From assembly GCF_009193255.1 (NCBI RefSeq), contig NZ_WACG01000003.1, forward strand, positions 62,001-126,000: a stretch of DNA of 64,000 nucleotides, written 5' to 3'. This DNA is from Arthrobacter koreensis (GTDB lineage Bacteria > Actinomycetota > Actinomycetes > Actinomycetales > Micrococcaceae). A program made the position numbers and the translations under genes. Below the pieces are notes generated by a model, which had not been told where the DNA came from, did not search any database, and saw nothing but the letters and a program-made list of their open reading frames with translations. Of the stretch, positions 62,971-64,000 are shown in pieces; positions within the stretch are counted from its first letter, which is position 1; every line of letters starts with the position of its first letter.

Positions 62971-63474
62971 TCAGCCCACCTGGTGGAGCCAGCGCACGGG
63001 CGCACCGTCTGCGGCGTGGCGGAAGGGCTCCAGTTCGTCGTCCCAGGCTTCGCCGAGTGCCAGCGAGAGCTCGTGGTACACGGCAGCCGGATCGCCGGCC
63101 CCGTTTTCGTAGGCATACCGGATACGGTCCTCAGAGACCATGATGTTGCCGTGGACATCCGTGGTGGCGTGGAAAATGCCGAGTTCAGGGGTGTGCGACC
63201 AGCGGCTTCCGTCGGCACCTGCGCTGGGCTCTTCGGTGACCTCGTAGCGGAGGTGGGCCCAACCGCGCAGCGCCGAGGCAAGCAGCGATCCGGTGCCCTG
63301 TGCCCCCGCCCATGCAAGCTCGGCCCGGACCATGCCCGGAGCCGCCGGCTGAGGGGTCCACTCGAAATCCGTCCGCTTTTCAACGACGGATTCGATGGCC
63401 CACTCGATATGAGGGCACAACGCAGAAGGGGCTGAGTGCACGAACAATACGCCGTGCGCCATCACAACAGTCAT
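62971..63474 (-). CDS. DUF3145 family protein
   Basis: Protein of 167 residues. VMAHGVLFVHSAPSALCPHIEWAIESVV starts the domain, and HATTDVHGNIMVSEDRIRYAYENG and LSLALGEAWDDELEPFRHAADG follow; these define DUF3145, confined to actinobacteria. Function unknown. ATG at 63474 has GGAGG six bases upstream. It lies downstream of fabF in Streptomyces as well, so a link to lipid synthesis is possible but unproven. Confidence 0.88.
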   Translation of the reverse strand: MTVVMAHGVLFVHSAPSALCPHIEWAIESVVEKRTDFEWTPQPAAPGMVRAELAWAGAQGTGSLLASALRGWAHLRYEVTEEPSAGADGSRWSHTPELGIFHATTDVHGNIMVSEDRIRYAYENGAGDPAAVYHELSLALGEAWDDELEPFRHAADGAPVRWLHQVG

Positions 63475-63681
63475 TCCATCCTCCGTAGCTGTAGGTGCGT
63501 CTTCCCCAACGACCTGCATGGACGGGATGGTTCCTGAAGTTCCAAGCCCTGAAGCTCTCGTTGCCTGCATACTTATGAGCTGCCAGCCGAGACCTAGCAT
63601 CATTGTGCCGCATGTTACGCAATTACGCCAATGAAACTACTTGGTTGTAAGTGCTTTCTTCCCGGAGGCGCTGGGGCACCC

Positions 63682-64000
63682 CTAGGCCCTGGGGTGCGCC
63701 TGCTGGTAACTCCTGCGAAGCCGGTCCACGGAGACGTGTGTGTACAGCTGGGTGGTGGCAAGGCTGCTGTGCCCCAGGAGCTCCTGCACGCTGCGAAGGT
63801 CCGCTCCCCCATCCAGGAGATGGGTGGCAGCGCTATGGCGAAGGGCATGCGGTCCGCTTGCCGATGTATCCCCCAGTGCCTCGAAGAGCGCGGCTGTGAC
63901 GCCCCGGACCTGCCGCTGGTCTATCCGTCCGCCGCGCTGGCCGAGGAACAGCGCAGGACCGCTGGATTCCCTGGCCAGTGCGGGCCGGCCGCGCCGCAGC
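63682..64000 (-). CDS. xerC: tyrosine recombinase XerC-like, C-terminal part (cut by window edge)
   Basis: Minus-strand frame open to the window edge; 106 C-terminal residues are visible. They carry [40 protein letters not shown], that is, the HxxR, second His and nucleophilic Tyr of the tyrosine recombinase active site, with the spacing of XerC/XerD. The protein ends ...[13 protein letters not shown]. XerC acts with XerD at dif sites to resolve chromosome dimers. The XerC rather than XerD assignment is a guess from the [18 protein letters not shown] wording. Confidence 0.85.
   Translation of the reverse strand, partial: LRRGRPALARESSGPALFLGQRGGRIDQRQVRGVTAALFEALGDTSASGPHALRHSAATHLLDGGADLRSVQELLGHSSLATTQLYTHVSVDRLRRSYQQAHPRA

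Overview
The window is chromosomal DNA from a high-GC Gram-positive actinobacterium, most likely a member of the Micrococcaceae (Arthrobacter-like). The evidence is the high GC throughout, frequent GTG and TTG starts, paired ClpP1/ClpP2, a mycothiol-type DsbA-family protein, a PucR-type regulator in front of a fabD-fabH-acpP-fabF cluster, and actinobacterial families such as DUF3145, DUF3052, AhpE-type peroxiredoxin, MptB-like mannosyltransferase and class F sortase. From general knowledge, two stretches keep the gene order seen in Mycobacterium tuberculosis: clpX/clpP2/clpP1/tig/nei/rpiB/pepN/glbO (the Rv2457c-Rv2470 neighbourhood) and ahpE/aceE/pucR-type regulator/fabD/acp/kas (the Rv2238c-Rv2246 neighbourhood). 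No rRNA, CRISPR array, prophage or insertion sequence was seen.

Layout: 1-945 holds the 5' part of ileS and its T-box leader. 998-1741 is an SDR gene. 1742-3873 is an unusual repeat island: about 50-nt tandem repeats on both sides of a DUF559 nuclease-like gene, in mainly opposite orientations. 3874-8070 holds small membrane and DUF488 genes, valS and a DsbA-family gene. 8136-14461 is the proteostasis and metabolic block clpX, clpP2, clpP1, tig, tRNA-Pro, tRNA-Gly, nei and rpiB. 14688-16835 encodes a secreted metzincin inserted before pepN. 16959-23503 carries pepN, osmC, mscS, glbO and thioesterases. 23586-26719 carries ettA, a lipoprotein, ssb and tRNA-Arg.

26931-30704 is a cell-surface/sigma module: a DUF4397 exported protein, a class F sortase, an ECF sigma factor, an RskA-like anti-sigma factor, and an M50 membrane metalloprotease whose start overlaps the anti-sigma stop. 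31335-34095 holds two convergent polyprenyl-sugar-dependent glycosyltransferases. 34972-43017 carries orn, tRNA-His, an acyl-CoA dehydrogenase, def, a long-type GAPDH, an MFS transporter, RNase P RNA, yaaA and an RNase H-VOC fusion. 43021-48560 carries a zinc-ribbon-like coiled coil, a NIF3-like gene, msrA, cysK-cysE and gnd. 48727-54709 holds DUF2252, a cation antiporter, a beta-lactamase-like lipoprotein, tRNA-Val, a sirtuin, ahpE and DUF3052. 55014-62887 holds aceE, the PucR-type regulator and the fatty-acid synthase II genes, linking pyruvate oxidation to fatty-acid synthesis. The window ends with DUF3145 and the C-terminal part of a XerC-like recombinase.

The least ordinary parts are the DUF559/repeat island, the sigma/anti-sigma/M50/sortase module with a sortase that seems to lack the usual catalytic arginine, the RNase H-VOC fusion, and the metzincin with five C-terminal repeats.
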